Shown here piece by piece: positions 24,264-34,410 of a DNA stretch of 64,000 nt. Every line of letters starts with the position of its first letter. Within the stretch, counting starts at the first letter, position 1. The notes under the pieces are model-generated. The model saw nothing but the letters and a program-made list of their open reading frames with translations, was not told the origin of the DNA and ran no database searches. Source of the DNA: Smallanthus sonchifolius (taxonomy: Eukaryota > Streptophyta > Magnoliopsida > Asterales > Asteraceae); assembly GCA_023525975.1 (NCBI GenBank), contig CM042030.1, positions 21,012,350 through 21,076,349 of the forward strand, read 5' to 3'. The translations under genes and the position numbers were made by a program.

Positions 24264-25150
24264 TGTCACACCCCCATATTTTATTTACTTATTAAATAAA
24301 TACAGGTTGTAACGATTGGTTCATTTCACGATAGCGGAAGCTGTAATAATGATTTCTAAGACTTGATTACATATACAATTACTAAAAACTAAGAAATACT
24401 ATGATCTAAGTTCTTCTAGATCAACGACAGACTTGAGACTTGATATTCTACGTCCTTCCAGCTACTAGGAATTGATCCAACATAGCTAGCCTATTCCAAC
24501 CGCGCCATGGCTAGAGGTCACCTGAGAAACATACTTGAAAGTGTCAACACAAAGGTTGGTGAGTTCACAGAGTTAGTTATATTAGTGCTTATAGTTTTTC
24601 CCCGAAAACCTGTTCATGACTTTACCGTCATAAAACTAAGTAGTTTTCATTTGAAAACATTATCATGACTTAACCGTCATAAATATGTTTAAACCTGATC
24701 ACTTTAACCTGATCAGAACCCTTTGTTTATACCTGATCACTTTAACCTGATCAGAACCCTTTGTTTAAATTCAATTGTTCGTAAATAGTTTCAGGTGTAT
24801 GTGATAAACAGAATAAGAATTGTTGACCCATTTGTAAACTAGCTAGGAATACAAATAATATGTTCATACATGAGGCGTAACCAAACCATGACAATTTGTA
24901 CACGCCCCTAATTTCGTTATCAGGTTCTATGCGGCCATAAATCCTCCAGATTGTGGTTAGCGCGACTAACCATGACCGGGAGACGTCACTCTCCATAGTA
25001 CTATTCATAGGACCCTAGGCTACAGTTAATGGTTACTACATTGTTCCAGGGGACTTTAGCTCAACTCGTTGTTCTCATCTCATGTAAACATAAAAGTCAT
25101 GCCTTATTCTCTTGTTATCCCATAAAATAATTGTAAGTATGTGTTTCCCC

Positions 25151-25297
25151 CAATCGTTGAGTGTTGTTCATCCGAACAATCGTTGTGTGTTGTTCATCTG
25201 AACAATCGTTGTGTGTTGTTCATCCGAACAATCGTTGTGTGTTGTTCATCCGAACAATCGTTGTGTGTTGTTCATCCGAACAATCGTTGTGTGTTCT
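25151..25297. repeat. 26-bp direct repeats in F left LTR
   Basis: Five and a half tandem copies of a 26-bp unit containing CAATCGTTGTGTGTTGTTCA and then TCCGAA. The unit also has a short inverted repeat (TTGTTC with GAACAA). The same array is at 32738-32884, with one substitution distinguishing them. The 60-aa repetitive ORF across it is an artefact of the repeat. Confidence 0.92.
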
Positions 25298-25753
25298 TGT
25301 GTCCAGCTCTTTAGTTGAGCAAGTTTTCTCCCCGTTTGTTTAAAAACAATTTAAAAACTAGTAGTAAAAGTGGGGCTGGGAGACTCACAAGAAGTTAAAC
25401 CAAAACGTTCATATTGTCAAACGTATAAACAATGTAATTCATGTTTTCAAAACATAACAAGTAAGTATGTTTCTCCCCCGATGTTTACAAAACAGTAAAG
25501 AGTTAAAAGGGGGCCGTGAACTCACCTTGAGTTTGTGTATGCTTGCAATGATAATTGTTCTAGCCGAACTTGACTATTCGTACCCTAGATACCAAAGGGT
25601 AAATTGTGTTAAGACCGAACGTCTCATATTGCAAATTGTTCATCGACCTAGTAAATCTAGTTGCTTTTGTTTAAATATCTTCTTAGATTTTCAACACTTG
25701 TTTTGCTATAAAAACAGTTCTAAGTTACTGCCCAATGTGACTGATGAACAGAT

Positions 25754-26075
25754 GTCGAAACTTCCTAGTTTCGATTGGGCAATTGAGTATCGAAACTTCA
25801 TAGTTTCGATTGAGTAGTTAGGTATCGAAACTATCTAGTTTCGATTGGCAAGAAGGGTATCGAAACTATCTAGTTTCGATTGAGCAATATGTATCGAAAC
25901 TACCTAGTTTCGATTGAACAACTAGTATCGAAACTCCCAGTTTCGATTGAGTAAACTGGTATCGAAAATCCTAGTTTCGATTGAATAGGTATCGAAACTC
26001 CTAGTTTCGATTGAATAACAGGTATCGAAACTCCTAGTTTCGATTGAACAGGTATCGAAACTCCTAGTTTCGATT
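25754..26075. repeat. Palindrome array in F left LTR
   Basis: Ten tandem units, each an inverted repeat of ATCGAAACT and AGTTTCGAT with a 1-4 nt centre, spaced 26-36 bp. Linkers vary (TGAGTAGTTAGG, TGGCAAGAAGG, TGAACAGG) while the arms are almost invariant. In F orientation it lies about 250 nt downstream of the TATA-like box. Confidence 0.93.
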
Positions 26076-26818
26076 ACTGCACTTTGATTGACAGAATTCG
26101 TCCTGTATATTTTTATGTTCAAATCTTGAATTTGACACACTTTTCTTGTTATCTTACTTGCGATTGAACCTTTTGTATGCTTAGATACGGTTTTAAAGAA
26201 AATAAAGTGGATAATATCGAGTTTTTACCTCTGGACAGAGATGACGATTTTTGAGAGAAAAAGATAATGATCTTGACTTCTCCTGCTAAAACCCTTTGAG
26301 AAAACACTTGGAACTCTCCTTATAGCACCGAAATAAAGGATTCGAGTCTTCGATTATGGAAGAACCCCAAAAGAAAGTGGAGATAGGTATTCTTGTAGTT
26401 GTCGTAGAAGAAGAGAGAGATGACAGGGGTTGAGGGTTTTTGCTCTTGATGAATTGATAGAAAATGAGGTGGTATGGGAGATTGCTTAAGAAAATAGAAG
26501 ATGTTGAAATTTAGGGTGTGGGATGGACCCACATGGCCTTGAGGCCGAGATTTCTGGTCAATGGGAGTGGGTGAGGTTAAATAAATCAAACCATTTGATT
26601 TAAGTGTAAATTTAACCACTAGTGTTCGTATTTAGACGGGTTATCCTGGTACGTGAACCGGTAACTCCTAGAATTACCAGAATGTGAAATGAGACCCTGT
26701 ACGATTTTTGTTAGACCTTAATGTCCTTGTTTGTGAAATTAAGTAAATCACAAAACAATTATAATTTAAACTTGTTTATAACATGTACGGATATTGACCT
26801 GAAATGTCTGGTGTCACA

Positions 26819-27932
26819 TTCTCCCCATGTTAAAAGAATTTCGTCCCGAAATTCAATTTGTGTCCTCTTGAACTATTTTTGTTTTCATTTGATCCTCTCA
26901 TTCAAATGGTTCAACGTACCTAGGATTAAGCTTGCCACGGTTGCCAAATTTTTGCCACTCTTTTCCAAGGTGAGACCTTCAATGTGACTTTATCTATCAC
27001 TTGGAATTCTAATGGTTTTCGTCTGTTGCTAGCTCCACTCTCTTTCGTCTGTCTCGAGTGGCTTTCAGACGATCTTTTATTTCGACGATCTTGTCAGTGG
27101 TTTCCTAGCCAATATCAGGACCAGTCAAATGCTTTTCGCTAACCCCCGCCCAACATAGCGATGAGTGACACTTATAACCATACAAAGACTCAACGGAGCG
27201 GCTTTAATGCTGGTATGGTAGTTGATATTATATGAAAACTCATCCAACGGCGGTGAGTATCCCTATTTCTTCTGAAATCGATTACGCACACACGGAGCAC
27301 ATCTTTTAAAGTTTGGATAGTCCTTTTACTTTGACCGTTCATCTGGGGATGATATGCAGTGGTCATGTAAAGGCGTGTGCCCAAGGCTTATTGTAAAGAC
27401 TGCCAGGTTCTTGACATGAATCGACTGTCCCTTTTTGTGAAAATGGAAACTGGCATACCATGCCTAGCCTTAATTCCCTTAATATTTAGCCTTGCACGCT
27501 TCTTACTTTTATCTGTCTCCTTTATTGGTAGTGAATACACGGATTTCGTCAAACGACTGACGATTATCATATAGTATTATAGTTGCTAGGTGTTCTGGGT
27601 AACTTTGTAATGAAATCCATTAAAATTTGTTCCCATTTCCATTGAGGTATCTCGGGTTGTTATAACAATCCCGACGGTTTCTGATGTTCTGCCTTTACCT
27701 TTGAACATGTCAGGCATTTACCGACGTAAATAGCAATTTCTCATTTCATGTTCGGCCACCAGTAGAGTTCTTTCAGATCCTTATACATTTTATCCGAACC
27801 TGGGTGAATGGAGTACCTGGACTTGTGGGCTTCGTCCATAACCAACTCCCATAAGTTACTAAAACATGGCACCCAAATTCTATTTGCAAAGTATAAAGTA
27901 TCATCTGATTTTGGCTCTAATTGTCTGATCAT
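26819..27932 (-). pseudogene. F integrase fragments
   Basis: The zinc region is in 27741-27932 (EAHKSRYSIHPGSDKMYKDL, ELYWWPNMK*) and core pieces are in 27190-27570 (RLTKSVYSLPIKETDKSKKR, GTRLYMTTAYHPQMNGQSK). The catalytic Glu is Lys (NGQSK), and stops and frameshifts are frequent. The chromodomain tail is absent or unrecognisable. The first bases, CTCCCCATGTTAAAAGAA, include the polypurine tract. Confidence 0.85.
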
Positions 27933-27950
27933 TCCTCGTATAGCTTCACT

Positions 27951-28622
27951 CTAAATGTTTTCTTCTTTGATTGCCTCCTGTTGTGCCATCCGGATTTGAG
28001 TCGTGAGACTCGCATGAATTGTCAATCCTAGGGCACGAACACGGAGAGTTTTAACCCGTTCCTTACGACTCAAGGCATCTGCTACGACATTTGCCTTACC
28101 AGGGTGATACTTGATATCACAGTCGTAACCATTCAGTAATTCTACCCAACGAAGTTGACTCATGTTGAGTTCTTTCTAATTAAAGATGTACTGGAGACTC
28201 TTGTGGTTTGTAAAGATAGTACATTTTGTACCATATAAGAAATATCTCCAAATCTTGAGTGTAAACACGACAGCACCCAATTTCAGATCATGAGTCGTAT
28301 AATTTTTTTTTTTTTTTTTTTTCTCATGTACTCTTAGCTGTCTGGATGCATACGCTATGACTTTTTCTCTTTGCATAAATACACATCCCAGACCTTGGTG
28401 TGATGCGTCGCAGTACACGATGGAATTGTCAGTTCCTTCGGGAAGGGATATGATTGGTGCACTGCAAAGTTTTTGCTTCAACAATTGAAACACTGATTCT
28501 TGTTTATCAGTCCAATCAAACTTTTTGTCCTTCTGAGTTAACGTGGTCAAAGGCAAGGCTATCTTTGAAAAATTCTCGATAAATCGCCTGTAATATCCTG
28601 CCGAACCCAGAAATTGACGCAC
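27951..28622 (-). pseudogene. F RNase H
   Basis: It has LPEGTDNSIVYCDASHQGLG, IAYASRQLRVHEK, then a poly-Lys run from a T-tract at about 28303-28322, then THDLKLGAVVFTLKIWRYFL and TNHKSLQYIF, and HPGKANVVADALSRKE. Two catalytic acids are changed: DLKLGAVV for DLELAAVV, and TNHKS for TDHKS. The T-tract looks like slippage expansion inside the gene. Confidence 0.88.
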
Positions 28623-29235
28623 CTCAGTCGGAGTTCTTGGTGCTTCCTAGTTTTGATAGCTTCAATCTTGGTTGGGATTACGTGAATACCCTTCTTATTG
28701 ATGACGTGTCCGAGAAAGTGAACCTCTTGAATCCGAAACTCACACTTAGAGAATTTGGCATAACGCTTCTCATTCCGGAGTAGTTCCAAGATTGATTTCA
28801 AATGATGTTCATGTTCCTCATTGGTTTGTGAATATATTGATATGTCATCGATAAATACAATCACTAATTTATTCAAGTATGGCTTGCACACGCGGTTCAT
28901 TAGGTCCATGAAAACGGCCGGTGCATTAGTCAAGCCAAATGGCATAACTAGGAACTCGTAGTGACCGTAACGAGTCCTAAAAGTCGTTTTTGGTATATCT
29001 TCTTCCTGAATTTTCAGTTGAGGATATCCTGATTGTAGATCAATTTTAGAATAGAAACTAGACCCTTGAAGTTGATCAAACAAATCGTCTACTCTAGGAA
29101 GAGGATACCGGTTTTTGATTGTCAGCTTGTTTAACTCCCGATAATTGATGCACCTTCTAAAGGTTCCATCCTTTTTCTTTACAAACAGTACCGGAACTCC
29201 CCATGGTGAGAAACTCGGTCTTATGAAAAAAAATT
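28623..29235 (-). pseudogene. F reverse transcriptase
   Basis: Motifs are SPWGVPVLFVKKKDGTFRRC, YPLPRVDDLFDQLQGSSFYS, KIDLQSGYPQLKIQEEDI, MPFGLTNAPAVFMDL and VIVFIDDISIYSQ. The DD pair is intact, but SGYPQ replaces SGYHQ and CINYREL replaces CIDYREL. A frameshift near 28640 shifts it relative to RNase H. Similarity stops sharply at about 29225 beside an A-rich stretch. Confidence 0.88.
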
Positions 29236-31833
29236 ACTCGACGAGGTGTCCAAGTTTTTGTTGTATATTGGGTAGAAATGAAAAAGTATGAAAATGAAAC
29301 TTTATGTTTGTCCCTCTTATGCTTTTCGAAAGCATTTTCCCGGACTAAGACTTTTCTCTTATTTCAGGTTTCATGTTTTCTATGATTTTCCTCTCCATGT
29401 GCCTTCATGGAGCTAGGAATTGATGTTCCTTGGGAGCTCTTATTTGCGAACTTCGAGTCTAATCACCACTTTACCCCTTTGCTCGCCCTACCTTTCGAGG
29501 CAGACTAGCCTTTGGGTTGTAGCGTCCTGATATGTAAACTCATGTCTCGACTACCATACCTTCAAAGTATGTAAGCCATACGAAGTTTGATGTTTGTTTG
29601 GGATATTCATATTCCGTCTAGCTGAGGGAATGAATAATAATACTGTAAGAATGGTCTCATCGAATTAGTGTTTTCCCCAAAATGGGCTATGGGTTTGTCA
29701 ACTCATTAAGTTGGCAGAAAGAGCTGATAGTCAACTATTAGTCATACGGTGTGTATGCACTCCCTTAGTGTTTGAATGGTACTTTGGTGACTTACCATTA
29801 CGTATTCCACTCATTCAGGTTATAGCCTTAAAATCCTTAGCACAAGGATAAACTTGAGGTAATGAGTGTTGAACGTCGAGACTTTTGTATTCTAACTGAG
29901 TCTATTCTAAGAGATCATTTCTTAACAATAGATGCTCTAGAGCTTCCCAATTATAGAAAACTAGGAGTGAAAGATGCAATCACACATCTTTTCTAGGCTA
30001 AATCTGGGATCCATCCAACAAGATGAACTTTGAGGAAGTGCGAGTACAAAAGAGTAATAGATTATTCTTCTCAACTCTTTGTGGACAGTGGCCTGTTGTG
30101 AATAGCTCGAGCTTACATCCCTTATGCATATCATGAACTAAGGAGATTAGCATGAAATTCCGCATTTGGGACTCCTTTAAGAGTTTTGCATGTCGTTTTG
30201 GTTAATGCGACAATAGTCGTTAGTCCACACTTAGGTTTCTTTGGCATTCGCTCGAGCATCAACCCCGGCTTATCCATTGCAGAGAGAATAGTCAGACTTA
30301 AAGGTATATTGAATGTCAATGGCTGCGAGAGCAATCCTGTTTGACCGACATTCTGAAATGTCTGATTTCCTACTTGTCTCATGTTGAGCTTCCACAATAT
30401 CCATAGGTTCCATGTGTATGCGGGTCAGAATAATATCCTGCCCTATTACTGAAGTTAGTGCATAACACACTTGGCGTAACTTTCAAGCAATTGTGAGATT
30501 GAACTGTATGATGGATCCTGAGATTACGCTATAATCTCCCACAATAGTTGTGCAATTACTGTAAGTGTTAGTTGTGGTAACGCTCAATTTGAAGCATTCC
30601 TGACAAGTAGAATCTCAAAGAATGAATGTGCGAATTCCTTCGTCGTTCAGGATTTACTAAGGATTGGTTGAATTCAATTTGAATTTCTCTCGTTTCTCCA
30701 AAACTAGGAGAATGCTTTATGAGCACCTAATTGAGAAGTCTGATTTGATAGGATTCAATCCTTAATCAAGTGATTGAGAACATGGGTTGATCATCAGCTT
30801 AGACAGTAAGACTCACTAAAGTTCTCATGCACTGCAAATTATGATTACGTGTGCACCCGTAATGATGATTTGCCTTGCCTGATCCCTATAGTGTTTCTTC
30901 TATCCCTAGCTTTTAATCAAAAGTGATTTGAAACGATCATTAGATTGCGTTTGCACATTTGTATAGGAGTGTGTATTGTTTTATCGGATTACTGTTAATT
31001 ATGTGTACCAATACTCATGAATCTGCCGAATATGGCAATTGTCGGATGAGGCTAAGGGTAGAGAGGCACCACCAGTGTCTCTTAAAAAAATGTGCATGGT
31101 GAAATTCAGGCACTATGTGTTGGGCAGAGATCCTCAAACGAGTGTCGAGCAACTCATGCTCCAAGTCTGTATATATGCATGGATCCACATGATCCTGATG
31201 TATGTCTGGGTCTCCTGACCCTTGGAGTTCTCTCCCATTTAGTCCTGCTTATTCACCTTGAATTCCCTTCTGTCTGGGCAATCATGCCTGCCATACATCA
31301 TGGCGAGAGTCTAGGCATCCGATCCGACAACTCATGAAGGAGAGTATTTATACCGTAAATACGTTAGAAAGATAGTTGCCTCCATGGCTGGAGTAGTTGT
31401 GGTGCAGGTATAGGTACAGATTCTGGTACGAGTTCAACCTGTTGTGATACCAAGATCGGTAACTGACGATCGCCGCCGTCATCGTTCAAGCTCAGCTCTT
31501 AACTCGATCTTCTAAGGTTGCAGTATGCTGAGTACCCGTTATTCTTGACTCGTAACCCGAACAATAACATGTTGTTACTATTTATTATTTTCACATCGTT
31601 GTATGTGTTGAAGTGTTCATTACATGTGCTATGTAATTGTATTAGTGTAGCTAATGGTACCCTAGTGTAACTCCATACACTAATAGACTACACAAATCGT
31701 TCGGCAACGGTTGGAATTCCTATGCTCAACTCTTGGGTGTTTTTAGTGTGATGCAAGTCTTAGAAATCTTGGTCCCTAAATGAGTCCGGTTAGAGCCTAG
31801 GTATCACTAAGGACACCTAATTCGCTAAAACCA
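29236..31833 (-). other. F degenerate protease/gag/leader region
   Basis: About 2.6 kb lies between the RT start and the primer site. No protease, capsid or zinc-knuckle motif is visible in any frame. Two short - strand frames, 30131-30397 and 30270-30470, have no recognisable content. A block near 30840-30890 is the reverse complement of a block in B's leader (about 9745-9790), so the region descends from a shared ancestor. Confidence 0.6.
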
Positions 31834-31848
31834 TTGCTCTGATACCAA
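31834..31848 (-). other. Primer-binding site of F
   Basis: TTGGTATCAGAGCAA on the - strand, two bases from the 5' LTR, fits initiator tRNA-Met. Confidence 0.85.
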
Positions 31849-31850
31849 TC

Positions 31851-34405
31851 TGTCACACCCCCATATTTTATTTACTTATTAAATAAATACAGGTTGTAAC
31901 GATTGGTTCATTTCACGATAGCGGAAGCTGTAATAATGATTTCTAAGACTTGATTACATATACAATTACTAAAAACTAAGAAATACTATGATCTAAGTTC
32001 TTCTAGATCAACGACAGACTTGAGACTTGATATTCTACGTCCTTCCAGCTACTAGGAATTGATCCAACATAGCTAGCCTATTCCAACCGCGCCATGGCTA
32101 GAGGTCACCTGAGAAACATACTTGAAAGTGTCAACACAAAGGTTGGTGAGTTCACAGAGTTAGTTATATTAGTGCTTATAGTTTTTCCCCGAAAACCTGT
32201 TCATGACTTTACCGTCATAAAACTAAGTAGTTTTCATTTGAAAACATTATCATGACTTAACCGTCATAAATATGTTTAAACCTGATCACTTTAACCTGAT
32301 CAGAACCCTTTGTTTATACCTGATCACTTTAACCTGATCAGAACCCTTTGTTTAAATTTAATTGTTCGTAAATAGTTTCAGGTGTATGTGATAAACAGAA
32401 TAAGAATTGTTGACCCATTTGTAAACTAGCTAGGAATACAAATAATATGTTCATACATGAGGCGTAACCAAACCATGACAATTTGTACACGCCCCTAATT
32501 TCGTTATCAGGTTCTATGCGGCCATAAATCCTCCAGATTGTGGTTAGCGCGACTAACCATGACCGGGAGACGTCACTCTCCATAGTACTATTCATAGGAC
32601 CCTAGGCTACAGTTAATGGTTACTACATTGTTCCAGGGGACTTTAGCTCAACTCGTTGTTCTCATCTCATGTAAACATAAAAGTCATGCCTTATTCTCTT
32701 GTTATCCCATAAAATAATTGTAAGTATGTGTTTCCCCCAATCGTTGAGTGTTGTTCATCCGAACAATCGTTGTGTGTTGTTCATCCGAACAATCGTTGTG
32801 TGTTGTTCATCCGAACAATCGTTGTGTGTTGTTCATCCGAACAATCGTTGTGTGTTGTTCATCCGAACAATCGTTGTGTGTTCTTGTGTCCAGCTCTTTA
32901 GTTGAGCAAGTTTTCTCCCCGTTTGTTTAAAAACAATTTAAAAACTAGTAGTAAAAGTGGGGCTGGGAGACTCACAAGAAGTTAAACCAAAACGTTCATA
33001 TTGTCAAACGTATAAACAATGTAATTCATGTTTTCAAAACATAACAAGTAAGTATGTTTCTCCCCCGATGTTTACAAAACAGTAAAGAGTTAAAAGGGGG
33101 CCGTGAACTCACCTTGAGTTTGTGTATGCTTGCAATGATAATTGTTCTAGCCGAACTTGACTATTCGTACCCTAGATACCAAAGGGTAAATTGTGTTAAG
33201 ACCGAACGTCTCATATTGCAAATTGTTCATCGACCTAGTAAATCTAGTTGCTTTTGTTTAAATATCTTCTTAGATTTTCAACACTTGTTTTGCTATAAAA
33301 ACAGTTCTAAGTTACTGCCCAATGTGACTGATGAACAGATGTCGAAACTTCCTAGTTTCGATTGGGCAATTGAGTATCGAAACTTCATAGTTTCGATTGA
33401 GTAGTTAGGTATCGAAACTATCTAGTTTCGATTGGCAAGAAGGGTATCGAAACTATCTAGTTTCGATTGAGCAATATGTATCGAAACTACCTAGTTTCGA
33501 TTGAACAACTAGTATCGAAACTCCCAGTTTCGATTGAGTAAACTGGTATCGAAACTCCTAGTTTCGATTGAATAGGTATCGAAACTCCTAGTTTCGATTG
33601 AATAACAGGTATCGAAACTCCTAGTTTCGATTGAACAGGTATCGAAACTCCTAGTTTCGATTACTGCACTTTGATTGACAGAATTCGTCCTGTATATTTT
33701 TATGTTCAAATCTTGAATTTGACACACTTTTCTTGTTATCTTACTTGCGATTGAACCTTTTGTATGCTTAGATACGGTTTTAAAGAAAATAAAGTGGATA
33801 ATATCGAGTTTTTACCTCTGGACAGAGATGACGATTTTTGAGAGAAAAAGAGAATGATCTTGACTTATCCTGCTAAAACCCTTTGAGAAAACACTTGGAA
33901 CTCTCCTTATAGCACCGAAATAAAGGATTCGAGTCTTCGATTATGGAAGAACCCCAAAAGAAAGTGGAGATAGGTATTCTTGTAGTTGTCGTAGAAGAAG
34001 AGAGAGATGACAGGGGTTGAGGGTTTTTGCTCTTGATGAATTGATAGAAAATGAGGTGGTATGGGAGATTGCTTAAGAAAATAGAAGATGTTGAAATTTA
34101 GGGTGTGGGATGGACCCACATGGCCTTGAGGCCGAGATTTCTGGTCAATGGGAGTGGGTGAGGTTAAATAAATCAAACCATTTGATTTAAGTGTAAATTT
34201 AACCACTAGTGTTCGTATTTAGACGGGTTATCCTGGTACGTGAACCGGTAACTCCTAGAATTACCAGAATGTGAAATGAGACCCTGTACGATTTTTGTTA
34301 GACCTTAATGTCCTTGTTTGTGAAATTAAGTAAATCACAAAACAATTATAATTTAAACTTGTTTATAACATGTACGGATATTGACCTGAAATGTCTGGTG
34401 TCACA
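31851..34405 (-). repeat. F 5' LTR (right copy, 2555 bp)
   Basis: Partner of 24264-26818, with the 26-bp array at 32738-32884 and the ten-unit palindrome array at 33341-33662. It is followed by the target duplication TGGTG. Confidence 0.95.
33341..33662. repeat. Palindrome array in F right LTR
   Basis: Same ten-unit array as at 25754-26075. Only one unit differs between copies (GAAACTCC here, GAAAATCC in the left), so the array has been stable since insertion. Confidence 0.93.
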
Positions 34406-34410
34406 TGGTG

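Larger units (their letters stand above)
24264..26818 (-). repeat. F 3' LTR (left copy, 2555 bp)
   Basis: Matches 31851-34405 nearly base for base. It contains a direct-repeat array and a palindrome array. A TATA-like GCTATAAGG on the - strand lies near 26318-26326, about 495 nt in from the element-proximal edge. ORFs such as 25467-25817 and 26320-26619 recur in both LTRs but resemble no protein. Confidence 0.95.
24264..34405 (-). mobile_element. Element F: Ty3/gypsy retrotransposon with near-identical LTRs and decayed pol
   Basis: It begins TGTCACACCCCC, ends GGTGTCACA, and is flanked by TGGTG (24259-24263 and 34406-34410). LTRs are 24264-26818 and 31851-34405, both 2555 bp; I count about five differences by eye. 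The interior (26819-31850) holds a polypurine tract, fragments of integrase, RNase H and RT, then 2.6 kb of degenerate gag and leader, then the primer site, all on the - strand. It is inserted in D's right LTR. Confidence 0.95.

Noticed and set aside
25161..25343. Cys/Val-rich repetitive ORF in the F LTR
   Set aside because: It is a translation of the 26-bp repeat array and has no start context or family similarity.
25467..25817. 116-aa ORF present in both F LTRs
   Set aside because: It appears twice only because the LTRs are near-identical copies. It spans part of the palindrome array and has no recognisable domain.
28303..28322. Poly-T tract as a poly(A) tail of a retroposed sequence
   Set aside because: It interrupts RNase H codons without any target duplication or insert. 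It looks like expansion of a short A-run encoding Lys.
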